DNA of 6,169 nt from CBDUMN01 sp965368335. GTDB taxonomy: Bacteria; Pseudomonadota; Alphaproteobacteria; Rhodospirillales; JAPHRK01. Shown one piece after another: positions 1-6,072 of this stretch. The DNA is taken from NCBI GenBank assembly GCA_965368335.1, contig CBDUMN010000143.1, forward strand, positions 1 to 6,169, written 5' to 3'. The translations under genes and the position numbers were made by a program. The notes under the pieces were generated by a model. It made no database searches. It was not told the origin of the DNA and worked only from the letters and a program-made list of their open reading frames with translations. Every line of letters starts with the position of its first letter. The first letter of the stretch is position 1.

Positions 1-1
1 C

Positions 2-280
2 AAAGTGGGAATGGTTATAACGCTTTGTATTTTAACACAGTTTATGAACGTCCAGCCCACCAGCGCCGGAATCGTGATCGAAAAGCCCGATCCCGAACTG
101 CTTAAAAAGTTCGAGGCGGAGCTGGAAGCCGCGCGCGCCGGTCAGCAGCAGGCGCGGGAGCGGATCAAACGTGGTGAGGAGAAAATTAAGCGTGCTCAGG
201 AAATGCGAAGGCAGTCGGACGAAAAGGCTATTCGAGAATTGTGTGCGATTGGCGCACTACCCGCTTCGGACTGTCCATAA
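2..280 (+). CDS. Small exported-looking coiled-coil protein, 5' end probably outside the window
   Basis: I do not recognise this protein. The frame is open to the left edge. GTG at 5 and ATG at 11 are possible starts, but a lysine codon followed by a hydrophobic run (VGMVITLCILTQFM) looks like the middle of a signal peptide whose true start lies upstream. A plausible cleavage site is after the PTSA residues, just before GIVIEK. The mature part is highly charged and helical (roughly ELLKKFEAELEAARAG onward), and would form a coiled coil. It ends with two cysteines ten residues apart (CAIGALPASDC) that could form a disulfide in the periplasm. The stop is 11 nt before the next gene, so it probably belongs to the same operon. 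Export is inferred from the hydrophobic segment only; an N-terminal membrane anchor is the alternative. Confidence 0.6.
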   Translation, partial: KVGMVITLCILTQFMNVQPTSAGIVIEKPDPELLKKFEAELEAARAGQQQARERIKRGEEKIKRAQEMRRQSDEKAIRELCAIGALPASDCP

Positions 281-291
281 TCACTCGTTGA

Positions 292-1098
292 ATGCCAAGT
301 GTAGAATTCGCACCAGCACCGCACACAGAAATGCAGGAGGTAGCCACAGAGCGCTTCCCACATTTTGGCATTCCTGGATTTGAACGACTGCCGCCGAACA
401 TTCAGCAACGGTTTCTTCGTGTTCCGGCATCACATTTGGAAGCTGCCCGGCCAACCATCGAGGCACGCATTAAAGAAGCCTCGATTGAAAACGGGGAGGA
501 GGCCGAGGGCCAAGCCGAGGTTGGCTCCGGTCATGCCGACCTTACCCACGAACAGGTTCGCGAAACCCAGGCGCTTGCCGCCATCGACACCTTTCACCGC
601 GCTGAGAAGGGCGACGAGGAGGCCAAGAAAGATTTGCAGGACGCCAAGAAGGAACTGCTGGGCGAAGAGCCGTCCGACGAAGACATTTTCAAAATGATGC
701 TGGAGAACGAAAGCGGCGATCCCTTCGCTCAGGACATGATTATCGAAATCATGCTGAGTGACGAAACGTCGGAAGCGCACCAGAAGGTGCTCGATCTGTT
801 CAAAGACTATCGCGGCGACTTGGCGTCCGTGGACGACGCGCTGTCGCCCAAGAGGCAAATCGAATTTTTCACCAAGCTGACCAAAGGGCAGGGTTCCTTT
901 CGCGAGCGCCTGGAGTTCGCCGAGAAAACGCTCGAATGGATCATGTCCGGCGACACCGACAACCTGTTTGAAGGCCTGCACGCCCGCAACATCCTCGACG
1001 GCACCGAGCTCAACGACCACGCCATCGAGGCGTTGCAGAAAGGAATCCGCAAGCGTATTGAGCTGGGCACTCTCAAAGCCTCAACCGAAAAGGCGTAA
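292..1098 (+). CDS. Acidic, helical hypothetical protein (268 aa)
   Basis: I see no motif that identifies a family. The protein has no signal peptide or membrane segment and is probably cytoplasmic or a secreted substrate. Residues 1-60 carry proline-rich and hydrophobic stretches (HFGIPGFERLPPNIQ). Residues 60-130 are very acidic and lysine-rich. Residues 130-265 look like an all-helical domain (DPFAQDMIIEIML, HQKVLDLFKDYRGDLASV, FRERLEFAEKTLEWIM). Spacing in this last part loosely recalls the HrpJ/YopN type III secretion gatekeeper domain, but I cannot confirm this by eye. The start is uncertain. ATG at 292 lies 11 nt after the previous stop and has no clear ribosome-binding site. ATG at 331 (Met14) is an alternative, also without one. 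Codon choice is GC-rich and consistent along the frame. I therefore prefer this strand over the 196-codon antisense frame at 430-1020. Confidence 0.8.
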   Translation: MPSVEFAPAPHTEMQEVATERFPHFGIPGFERLPPNIQQRFLRVPASHLEAARPTIEARIKEASIENGEEAEGQAEVGSGHADLTHEQVRETQALAAIDTFHRAEKGDEEAKKDLQDAKKELLGEEPSDEDIFKMMLENESGDPFAQDMIIEIMLSDETSEAHQKVLDLFKDYRGDLASVDDALSPKRQIEFFTKLTKGQGSFRERLEFAEKTLEWIMSGDTDNLFEGLHARNILDGTELNDHAIEALQKGIRKRIELGTLKASTEKA

Positions 1099-1169
1099 CA
1101 CCTTGGGCAACAGAGCAGCTTGTGTTACATCTTATGGGTGTTTTTGCCTATTGTCTCATTGAGGGGTCT

Positions 1170-1556
1170 ATGTCTGACTTTTTGGTCCGGGAAGCTGCCC
1201 GCCGGGGTAAAGAGGAGGCTGAGCGCCGGGATTTACAATATAAGATCAACGCTGCATACCACGCTGAAGTGGAGCGCGTTGAAGGTGCACGCCGAGAAAA
1301 AGCCAAGAAGGAAGAGCTATCTCGCCGCCGCAAAGAGCGTGCCGCCCATCTTAGCCGCGTATTCACCTGCTACGCCGCCCAATTGGGGTGGATGGCGCTC
1401 TGCATTTACATTGCATTCAATCAAGCTTGGCAGGAATTTCCGACCTTAGACGACTTCTTTTGGAATAAGGAATGGCTGGCCTATATCGGGACATTCATTG
1501 TCTTTGTTTATGGCCGTCAATTTATCCTGAAATTTTTCAATACCCGGAGTTCATAA
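1170..1556 (+). CDS. Two-span membrane protein with a charged coiled-coil N-terminus (128 aa)
   Basis: Family not recognised. Residues 1-63 are dominated by Arg, Lys, Glu and Ala and would form a helix or coiled coil in the cytoplasm. Two hydrophobic segments follow, about residues 64-84 (VFTCYAAQLGWMALCIYIAF) and 102-122 (WLAYIGTFIVFVYGRQFIL). Between them is an acidic, aromatic loop (FPTLDDFFWNKE) that would face the periplasm. Positive residues before the first span and after the second put both termini inside. I chose ATG at 1170 because GAGGGG lies 3 nt upstream. A GTG at 1122 would add 16 residues that look like translated leader and has no ribosome-binding site. The gene is 71 nt after the previous stop and 3 nt before the next start. 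Its likely role is anchoring a complex with its coiled-coil neighbours, which is inference. Confidence 0.8.
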   Translation: MSDFLVREAARRGKEEAERRDLQYKINAAYHAEVERVEGARREKAKKEELSRRRKERAAHLSRVFTCYAAQLGWMALCIYIAFNQAWQEFPTLDDFFWNKEWLAYIGTFIVFVYGRQFILKFFNTRSS

Positions 1557-1559
1557 AGA

Positions 1560-2075
1560 ATGTTCGGGTGGCTTAAGCGTAAAAATCAGCAGGAAATCCT
1601 CAAGCCTGAAAAACCATATGAACCAGGCCCCTTTATGCCGCCATCAGGGTTAGCCCCGGCTTATCGTGCGGAAATCGAAAGGTTGGAAGCACATCTCGTA
1701 GAGTTAATCGCCGAAACAGAGGCGCTAGCTCAACTCAAGCTGGTCGAATGGCAGATTCGCCGGGCGGAAGAGAGAAGGGTCTGGCTTGAGCGTGGGGTCA
1801 CGTTCCCCAAATCCAAATTTGACGAGCAGCAAGACCGCATTTTCCATTCCATGGAAGCACAAATGCGCAGGGAGAAGGACGAAGCGCTTAAACGCGTCCA
1901 GGAAATCGAGCGAAGCGAAAAACGCGCCATCGAATATCAAAACCAAGACAAACAACGGCACGAACAACAAGCCCTCGCCGAACAACGCCGCCATGAACTG
2001 GAGCTGCAGCGCATTGAGGCACAAAAGGCCATTGCCGTTACAATTTCACAGGCGCTGCGGGAGGATTTGGAGTGA
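1560..2075 (+). CDS. Cytoplasmic coiled-coil protein (171 aa)
   Basis: Family not recognised. The N-terminus MFGWLKRK is short, basic and aromatic and could be an amphipathic membrane-touching helix. A proline-rich linker follows (PYEPGPFMPPSGLAP, about residues 19-33). Two long charged helices come next, about residues 34-78 and 87-168. The second is rich in Gln, Glu and Arg with heptad-like spacing, typical of an extended coiled coil. There is no signal peptide or membrane segment. The start is supported by GGAG at 1546-1549, ten nt upstream, and by 3-nt spacing from the membrane-protein gene. The last codons overlap the next gene by 4 nt. A structural or scaffold partner of the membrane protein is the simplest inference. 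Coiled-coil proteins give many false family matches, so I assign no name. Confidence 0.8.
   Translation: MFGWLKRKNQQEILKPEKPYEPGPFMPPSGLAPAYRAEIERLEAHLVELIAETEALAQLKLVEWQIRRAEERRVWLERGVTFPKSKFDEQQDRIFHSMEAQMRREKDEALKRVQEIERSEKRAIEYQNQDKQRHEQQALAEQRRHELELQRIEAQKAIAVTISQALREDLE
2059..2064 (+). promoter_or_regulatory. Strong ribosome-binding site that fixes a GTG start
   Basis: GGGAGG lies 7 nt upstream of GTG at 2072 inside the end of the preceding gene. The GTGA sequence at 2072-2075 holds both the start of the downstream gene and the TGA stop of the upstream one. This is a classic translational-coupling arrangement and the main reason for choosing GTG 2072. Confidence 0.75.
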
Positions 2076-3124
2076 GCAACGTGAGTGTCCGGCAGCCATT
2101 TGGTACAGGGCGAAGGAAGAAAGGATATATTAAGTGTCGCTTGCTTCATTTGACCCTTGGGTCGGTGGTGCAGCCGGACGTTCTTTTAGGCAAAAGCAAA
2201 GACCGACCGTTTTTCCTCCCGATTTTTTTCGACCCGTGCCAGCTTGGCTTCTTTCCAGAAGATTCAAACGATTTTTGCCGTTTTTCATTCGTGGCCAACA
2301 ATCAAGCATGCCTTCGGGTAACTTTTTTTAAGCGCAACAAAGTCTCCTGCAACCCTGATGGGAGCGTGATTTATAAATGCTACTATGAAAAAATTGATGG
2401 CCCTTCTTGGCCTGCCCCTGACGGACGCTGGAGGAGAGTTCGGTCACGTTTTGAACTGAAACTTTTTCACCACACAGATGAAAAAGGATTTAGTGGTATT
2501 GTTGAGAGCAGTCAGATATGGGGGTCCCAATGGAATATCCAAGGGAACCTTCGCTTAAAGAATATTGCTTACGGGTATTTTACAAATATTAGAAAAATTC
2601 GCCACGAAATCGACTTGCAACAAATAGCAATGTCTAGTGCCGGGCAAGCTCACTTTTTGCCGACAAACGCTCCTCTAGACGCCCAACTTAGCACCTCGGT
2701 TGCCCTTCCGCGTCTTATGCCTCATGAACGAAGCCAAACAATAGGGCTATGGATCGATTCTTCATATATTGCACCAAACCATCTCTGGATTCATAGGCCA
2801 ATGGATCGCCCTGCATATTATGAGATTGTCCTTCCCAAAGTCTTTCGTGTTGGTTTAACGCCTGGAGCAAGCGTACATATCTTGGATAATCAAGCTGTTG
2901 TCCGTGATGGCGAGGAAAAGATTTTTCAATACGTCGTTGTGGGTGATGCAGATACTCATGATGGTCTGGTCGCTCCTTATCACGAGGAGGAAACGATGGA
3001 CCTGGCTAAAGTTGAGGTTTTTGAGCGGGATGATGAAATCATTTCATTTTGGAAAACGCATGCAAATTCAGATCAGTATACACAGCGCATTCTTGAACGT
3101 GCAGAATGGCATGCACCTCTCTAA
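2072..3124 (+). CDS. Hypothetical 350-aa protein, AT-richer than its surroundings
   Basis: I do not recognise this protein and see no catalytic motif. It has no signal peptide or membrane segment. The N-terminal 20 residues are basic (GRRKKGYIK). Residues 20-110 and 225-300 alternate short hydrophobic and polar stretches with many aromatic residues, suggesting beta-sheet (IGLWIDSSYIAPNHLWIH, ASVHILDNQAVV). The C-terminal 50 residues are acidic and probably helical. Six cysteines fall between residues 22 and 103 (22, 56, 69, 80, 93, 103) without a clear zinc-site spacing. Hand counts of two 60-nt samples (2341-2400 and 2461-2520) gave about 40% and 37% GC, against about 62% and 70% in samples from the 292-1098 and 4722-5678 genes. 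This points to a different origin or later acquisition. The 4-nt overlap and strong ribosome-binding site couple it to the coiled-coil gene, so the two products probably work together. Confidence 0.8.
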   Translation: MSNVSVRQPFGTGRRKKGYIKCRLLHLTLGSVVQPDVLLGKSKDRPFFLPIFFDPCQLGFFPEDSNDFCRFSFVANNQACLRVTFFKRNKVSCNPDGSVIYKCYYEKIDGPSWPAPDGRWRRVRSRFELKLFHHTDEKGFSGIVESSQIWGSQWNIQGNLRLKNIAYGYFTNIRKIRHEIDLQQIAMSSAGQAHFLPTNAPLDAQLSTSVALPRLMPHERSQTIGLWIDSSYIAPNHLWIHRPMDRPAYYEIVLPKVFRVGLTPGASVHILDNQAVVRDGEEKIFQYVVVGDADTHDGLVAPYHEEETMDLAKVEVFERDDEIISFWKTHANSDQYTQRILERAEWHAPL

Positions 3125-3149
3125 ACACCTTAGAACATAGCCGAACTCG

Positions 3150-3189
3150 CCCCGCACCGTGCACTTACAGAGCACTTACGTCCCCGCAC
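3150..3189. repeat. Nested short direct repeats beside the tRNA 3' end
   Basis: CCCCGCAC occurs at 3150-3157 and again at 3182-3189. Between them GCACTTAC occurs twice, at 3161-3168 and 3172-3179, one helical turn (11 nt) apart. The block lies in the spacer between the last gene of the orphan operon and the 3' end of tRNA-Arg, 38-77 nt from the latter. Such spacing is compatible with protein-binding sites, for example integrase arm sites, but no consensus is recognised. Short GC-rich words can recur by chance. Confidence 0.4.
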
Positions 3190-3226
3190 TGCGAAACCCA
3201 AAAATATCATAACTGATTGAAAAGAT

Positions 3227-3303
<77 letters not shown>

Positions 3304-3381
3304 CTGGGCCAAGTGCGGCGCACATTACTCGAAAGGCAGGGGCGAGGTAAAGCATTTAAACGCACTGTTTTCAAGCGGCCC

Positions 3382-3558
3382 TCAGGCGGCGTTGGAGCGT
3401 TTTTTATTCAGGTGATCGATGAAGGAATAGGTCTCTCTCAGGATTTCTTCGCATTCGGGTTTGCGCGCGCAGTCGTGGCAGGCCTCGCCACCATCTCCGC
3501 CGAAATAGTTTTGGCAGACGCTCCGCATCAAATGCGCTTCAATATCAAGAAGGCTCAT
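3382..3558 (-). CDS. Small four-cysteine protein (58 aa)
   Basis: This short gene lies in an otherwise empty stretch between the hydrolase and tRNA-Arg. It begins MSLLDIEAHLMRSV and ends NKKRSNAA before a TGA. An AGAGG ribosome-binding site sits 3 nt before the ATG. Cysteines at 15, 27, 30 and 36 have spacing C-x11-C-x2-C-x5-C, with His28 next to them (EACHDCARKPEC). That would suit binding of zinc or an iron-sulfur cluster, though no known family is recognised. The rest is predicted helix on either side of a Gly-rich turn (FGGDGGEA). There is no signal peptide or membrane segment. It is on the same strand as the hydrolase and tRNA. A TTGACG at 3632-3627 could be its -35 element, but no good -10 follows. 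Coding is supported by plausible residue composition and the cysteine pattern rather than by homology. Confidence 0.6.
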   Translation of the reverse strand: MSLLDIEAHLMRSVCQNYFGGDGGEACHDCARKPECEEILRETYSFIDHLNKKRSNAA

Positions 3559-3726
3559 CGACCTCTTAGCCTCGTCCCGGCTTTAAGCATTTATCCTCAG
3601 CCTTCAACAAAAGAAGACCCTCGAATCGTCAACCATTTGACATGCGGGAAAACAATGCCGCCACCCCCATTTAGGTGAGAAGAGGTGATATTTTTGTGAA
3701 ATCAGAAGACGTTAGAGCGCGACGGA

Positions 3727-4722
3727 CTACTGACGGGGCTCGATTTTATGGGCTCTCACGTCACTCCCGGACGGCAAGGGAGCCTTGTGATTGAAGAGCC
3801 AGGAAACCATATCGCGCAACACGGTATCGCCCTGCAAATCGCGCAACAGCATATGATAGCCGTTGTCATAAAGCGCCACTTTTTGCCGGGTGAGCGCGGC
3901 ATCCGGGCGCGAGGCCAGCAGATGCCGGGTCGGCTCCCAGGGAATGATCTCATCTTTCTCGCCATAGAGAATGAGGGCCGGAATATCAAGGCGGGTCCCC
4001 GCGTCATAGGCCCGATCCATCAGGTTTGTCAGCCCATAGAGAGCATCGACCCGCGCTCCCTTGATCACCAGCGGATCGCGACCCAGCGCAATGAGCATCT
4101 GCCGATTGTCCGACGGCGTAATGTCGAGTCCCTCACCGGTCAACACCCAGCCGGGAAACAGGAGGGCGGCCAACCGCAAAGGGATGGTCTGGTAAAACGG
4201 CATGGAGCGCCAGCCCCAAACGGCGGGGGCGGATAAAACCACCCCATCGGCTACGGGCGGATCGGATCCTGCGACTGCCGCAAGGATCACTGCGCCGCCC
4301 ATGCTTTCGCCGAGGAGGTAGAGGGGAATCTTCGGATAACGTTTCCGGATCAGGCGGCTGATGGCGGCAAGATCGGCCAGATAGGCCTCGCTCCCCGCCC
4401 ATTTGCCCGTATGAGGGGCCGCACCGAAGCCCCGCTGGTCGTAGGCATAGGTCGTCACGCCATAGGTCGCCAGGATTTGCGCCGCCTCGGCGATAAAGGC
4501 GCCATAGTCGTTAAAACCGTGCAAGGCCAGAATAATGGCCCGCTCGGGAGTTTCCTCGGCCTTCCAACTTCGCAAGGGCAGACGCGCGCCATCGGTCATC
4601 ACCACATGGTTATCTTCAAGAAGAGGAGAATGAACAGCGGGCCCCGGCTCAACGAAGCGCGGCGCGCAGGCGGAAAGCAGGCAGACGGCGAGAAAAAATG
4701 CGATCCCACGCAATCCCGGCAT
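3727..4722 (-). CDS. Lipoprotein alpha/beta hydrolase, lysophospholipase/monoacylglycerol lipase type
   Basis: This 331-residue protein is a serine hydrolase of the Hydrolase_4 (PldB/monoglyceride lipase) group, which cleaves acyl ester bonds in lysophospholipids or monoglycerides. The N-terminus is a lipoprotein signal: a hydrophobic run followed by lipobox LSAC, with Cys19 as the lipidated residue. The enzyme should therefore be tethered to a membrane on the periplasmic side. The HGF motif at 68-70 is the oxyanion-hole region. The nucleophile is Ser140 in GESMG (138-142), the acid is probably Asp257 in GEKDEIIP, and the histidine is His290 in DNGYHMLLRD. All three are present and in family order. 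The length is normal for the family plus a signal peptide. Its ATG overlaps the stop of the ABC ATPase gene by 1 nt (TAATG), so the two are cotranscribed and probably coupled. The exact substrate cannot be read from the sequence. Confidence 0.93.
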   Translation of the reverse strand: MPGLRGIAFFLAVCLLSACAPRFVEPGPAVHSPLLEDNHVVMTDGARLPLRSWKAEETPERAIILALHGFNDYGAFIAEAAQILATYGVTTYAYDQRGFGAAPHTGKWAGSEAYLADLAAISRLIRKRYPKIPLYLLGESMGGAVILAAVAGSDPPVADGVVLSAPAVWGWRSMPFYQTIPLRLAALLFPGWVLTGEGLDITPSDNRQMLIALGRDPLVIKGARVDALYGLTNLMDRAYDAGTRLDIPALILYGEKDEIIPWEPTRHLLASRPDAALTRQKVALYDNGYHMLLRDLQGDTVLRDMVSWLFNHKAPLPSGSDVRAHKIEPRQ

Positions 4723-5678
4723 TAGGAAACGGCCTTCTCGGGCTCCTCGTCACGGGTTAGCGAAAGGAAAATATCTTCCAAATCGCTTTCGTCGGTGGAG
4801 AGGTCGAGGATGGTCAGCCCCCCCTCATTGACGGCCCGCAAAATATCGCGGATTTCAACCTGACTCGGCTGATAGCGGAAAACCAGACGTCGCCCGGCGC
4901 GGTATTCCACATTGAATTTTCCAGCCAGATTTTCCGGCACGGCTTCTATTTCTTCGCCGACCACAACCGTCAGTTCCTTGGCGTCCAGGCGTTGCAGGAG
5001 CGCATCCTTAGTATCACAAGCGATAAGACGGCCGTGATTGATGATGGCGATCCGGTCGCAAAGCTGTTCGGCCTCTTCCAGATAATGGGTGGTCAGCAAG
5101 ACGGTGGTTCCCGCCTCATTCAGCGCCTTGACCGATTCCCAAAGTTGATGGCGCAGCTCCACATCGACCCCGGCGGTCGGCTCGTCGAGCACCAGAATCG
5201 GCGGCTGATGAACCATAGCCTTGGCGACCAGCAGACGCCGCCGCATTCCGCCCGACAGCGAACGCGCGTAGGCATCAGCCTTATCGAGCAGGCCCACCTG
5301 CTTTAAAATCTCATCGGTTTTACGCTCGGCCTTCGGCACACCATAGAGCCCGGCCTGAACGTCGAGCAACTCCCGAGGTGAGAAAAACGGATCGATATTC
5401 AGCTCTTGAGGCACCACGCCGATGGACCGCCGCGCCTCGCGCATTTGATCTTCAATATCGTAACCCCAGACCTTGGCGTCGCCTGCGGTCTTATTGACCA
5501 AACCGGCGAGAATATTGATCAGGGTCGATTTGCCCGCCCCGTTGGGCCCAAGCAGACCGAAAAACGACCCTTGGGGAATGGTCAGAGAAACGCTTTTCAG
5601 CGCTTCTTTAGGCGGCATCCGCCTCGACCCGGCATAGGTCTTGGAGAGATCGACGGTTTTTATCGCGGCTTCAGGCAT
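4722..5678 (-). CDS. ABC-2 type transporter ATP-binding protein, YadG-like
   Basis: This 318-residue protein is a complete ABC ATPase. It has Walker A GPNGAGKST (44-52), Q-loop Gln91 in VVPQE, signature LSGGM (141-145), Walker B ILVLDEP (161-167) with catalytic Glu166, a D-loop, and the switch His198 in TTHYLEEAE. The whole domain resembles E. coli YadG as I remember it, including GLVNKT, GYD and the LSGGMRRRL and TAGVDVELR stretches. Residues 230-310 form the usual C-terminal extension of exporter ATPases. The family powers a separate membrane permease (YadH type), normally encoded next to it. No permease is present here: the next gene downstream is the lipoprotein hydrolase and the next upstream is divergent. 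The substrate is unknown. The ATG at 5678 is preceded by a C-run with no Shine-Dalgarno sequence. Confidence 0.95.
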   Translation of the reverse strand: MPEAAIKTVDLSKTYAGSRRMPPKEALKSVSLTIPQGSFFGLLGPNGAGKSTLINILAGLVNKTAGDAKVWGYDIEDQMREARRSIGVVPQELNIDPFFSPRELLDVQAGLYGVPKAERKTDEILKQVGLLDKADAYARSLSGGMRRRLLVAKAMVHQPPILVLDEPTAGVDVELRHQLWESVKALNEAGTTVLLTTHYLEEAEQLCDRIAIINHGRLIACDTKDALLQRLDAKELTVVVGEEIEAVPENLAGKFNVEYRAGRRLVFRYQPSQVEIRDILRAVNEGGLTILDLSTDESDLEDIFLSLTRDEEPEKAVS

Positions 5679-5696
5679 GGGGGGAGCGATCCAATA

Positions 5697-5725
5697 TTGA
5701 ATAGTTCGAGCTTGGAAACTAGTAT
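5697..5725 (+). promoter_or_regulatory. Candidate sigma-70-type promoter for the zinc-finger gene
   Basis: TTGAAT (5697-5702) is followed by a 17-nt spacer and TAGTAT (5720-5725). Both boxes match the consensus in most positions and sit about 44 nt before the zinc-finger gene start, in the divergent spacer. On the opposite strand TTGACC (5745-5740) with TACTAG (5724-5719) at a short 15-nt spacing might serve the ABC operon and would overlap this promoter. That second call is weak. Confidence 0.5.
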
Positions 5726-5768
5726 CCGCCCATCCCGTCGGTCAACTCTTTGAGAGAGACAACTACTC

Positions 5769-5954
5769 ATGGAAGCTCAAGCTATCGAAATCATCGAGGT
5801 CGAAACCGCCGTCGTTCAGTGCTGCGGCAACGTCCCGTCTTCACGCCACCCACTGGTCTCCCTGCACCTCAACAAAGACGGCGAGGTGACCTGCCCTTAC
5901 TGCAGCGCCAAGTATGTGGCAAAAGAAGGCGCTGACCTCAGCGGCGGTCATTAG
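5769..5954 (+). CDS. zf-CHCC zinc-finger protein, NDUFS6-like
   Basis: This 61-residue protein fits the zf-CHCC family, related to the mitochondrial complex I accessory subunit NDUFS6 and widespread in alphaproteobacteria. The zinc ligands are visible: Cys18 or Cys19 (QCCGN), His27 in RHPLVSLHL, and Cys42 and Cys45 in CPYCSAKY. The typical order is Cys, then HP followed by a hydrophobic strand, then G-x-V-x-CPYC. The usual GG-rich loop between the first Cys and HP is replaced by GNVPSSR. In bacteria the role is probably in respiratory NADH dehydrogenase assembly or structure, which is inferred from the family. A purine-rich GAGAGA (5752-5757) lies 11 nt before the ATG, and a plausible promoter lies at 5697-5725. 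The gene is followed by a very long hairpin and then polA. Confidence 0.9.
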   Translation: MEAQAIEIIEVETAVVQCCGNVPSSRHPLVSLHLNKDGEVTCPYCSAKYVAKEGADLSGGH

Positions 5955-5963
5955 TTTACTAAG

Positions 5964-6047
5964 GCTGTTCCGTCCCACTCCCCCCCCCGACCGCCCACGA
6001 GTGTACAATGGATTGGGCGGTCGGGTGGGGGAGTGGGACGGAACAGC
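5964..6047. repeat. Long GC-rich inverted repeat (34-nt arms, 16-nt loop)
   Basis: The left arm (5964-5997) begins GCTGTTCCGTCCCACTC and ends CGACCGCCCA. The right arm (6014-6047) is its reverse complement except for one mismatch, C5985 opposite T6026. The loop is 5998-6013. It fills most of the gap between the zinc-finger stop and polA. No T-run follows the hairpin on either strand, so it is not a classic intrinsic terminator. It could still stop or slow transcription, protect the 3' end of the zinc-finger mRNA, or be a dispersed palindromic element. I see no target-site duplication at its edges. Confidence 0.95.
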
Positions 6048-6069
6048 AAAATTCGCAGAAGAGAATTTT
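6048..6069 (+). promoter_or_regulatory. Small AT-rich inverted repeat at the polA ribosome-binding region
   Basis: AAAATTC (6048-6054) and GAATTTT (6063-6069) are perfect inverted repeats around an 8-nt loop, GCAGAAGA. They start directly after the long hairpin and end 3 nt before the polA ATG. The only Shine-Dalgarno-like sequence (AGAAGAG) lies largely in the loop. A role in translation control is possible but unproven, and 7 AT-rich pairs make a weak stem. Confidence 0.4.
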
Positions 6070-6072
6070 CAC

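Noticed and set aside
430..1020. 196-codon open frame on the minus strand
   Set aside because: It lies fully antisense to the 268-residue gene, which has consistent codon use and sits in line with its operon. The antisense product is a low-complexity Val/Leu/Phe-rich shadow.
1122..1169. Upstream GTG start extending the two-span membrane protein by 16 residues
   Set aside because: It has no ribosome-binding site, whereas ATG 1170 has GAGGGG just upstream.
1099..1169. Promoter within the 71-nt gap before the membrane-protein gene (TTGGGC at 1103, TACATC at 1126)
   Set aside because: The spacing is right but the -10 box matches poorly, so I do not list it as a feature.
2134..2331. 65-codon frame starting GTG at 2134 with a good AAAGGA upstream
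   Set aside because: It is out of frame inside the 350-residue gene, whose own GTG start has a stronger ribosome-binding site and whose frame runs on for more than 1 kb. The short product looks like a shadow, though the internal ribosome-binding site is a curiosity.
5964..6047. Calling the long hairpin a Rho-independent terminator
   Set aside because: No T-run follows the stem in either direction: A-rich sequence follows on +, and CTTAGTAAAC follows on the minus strand.
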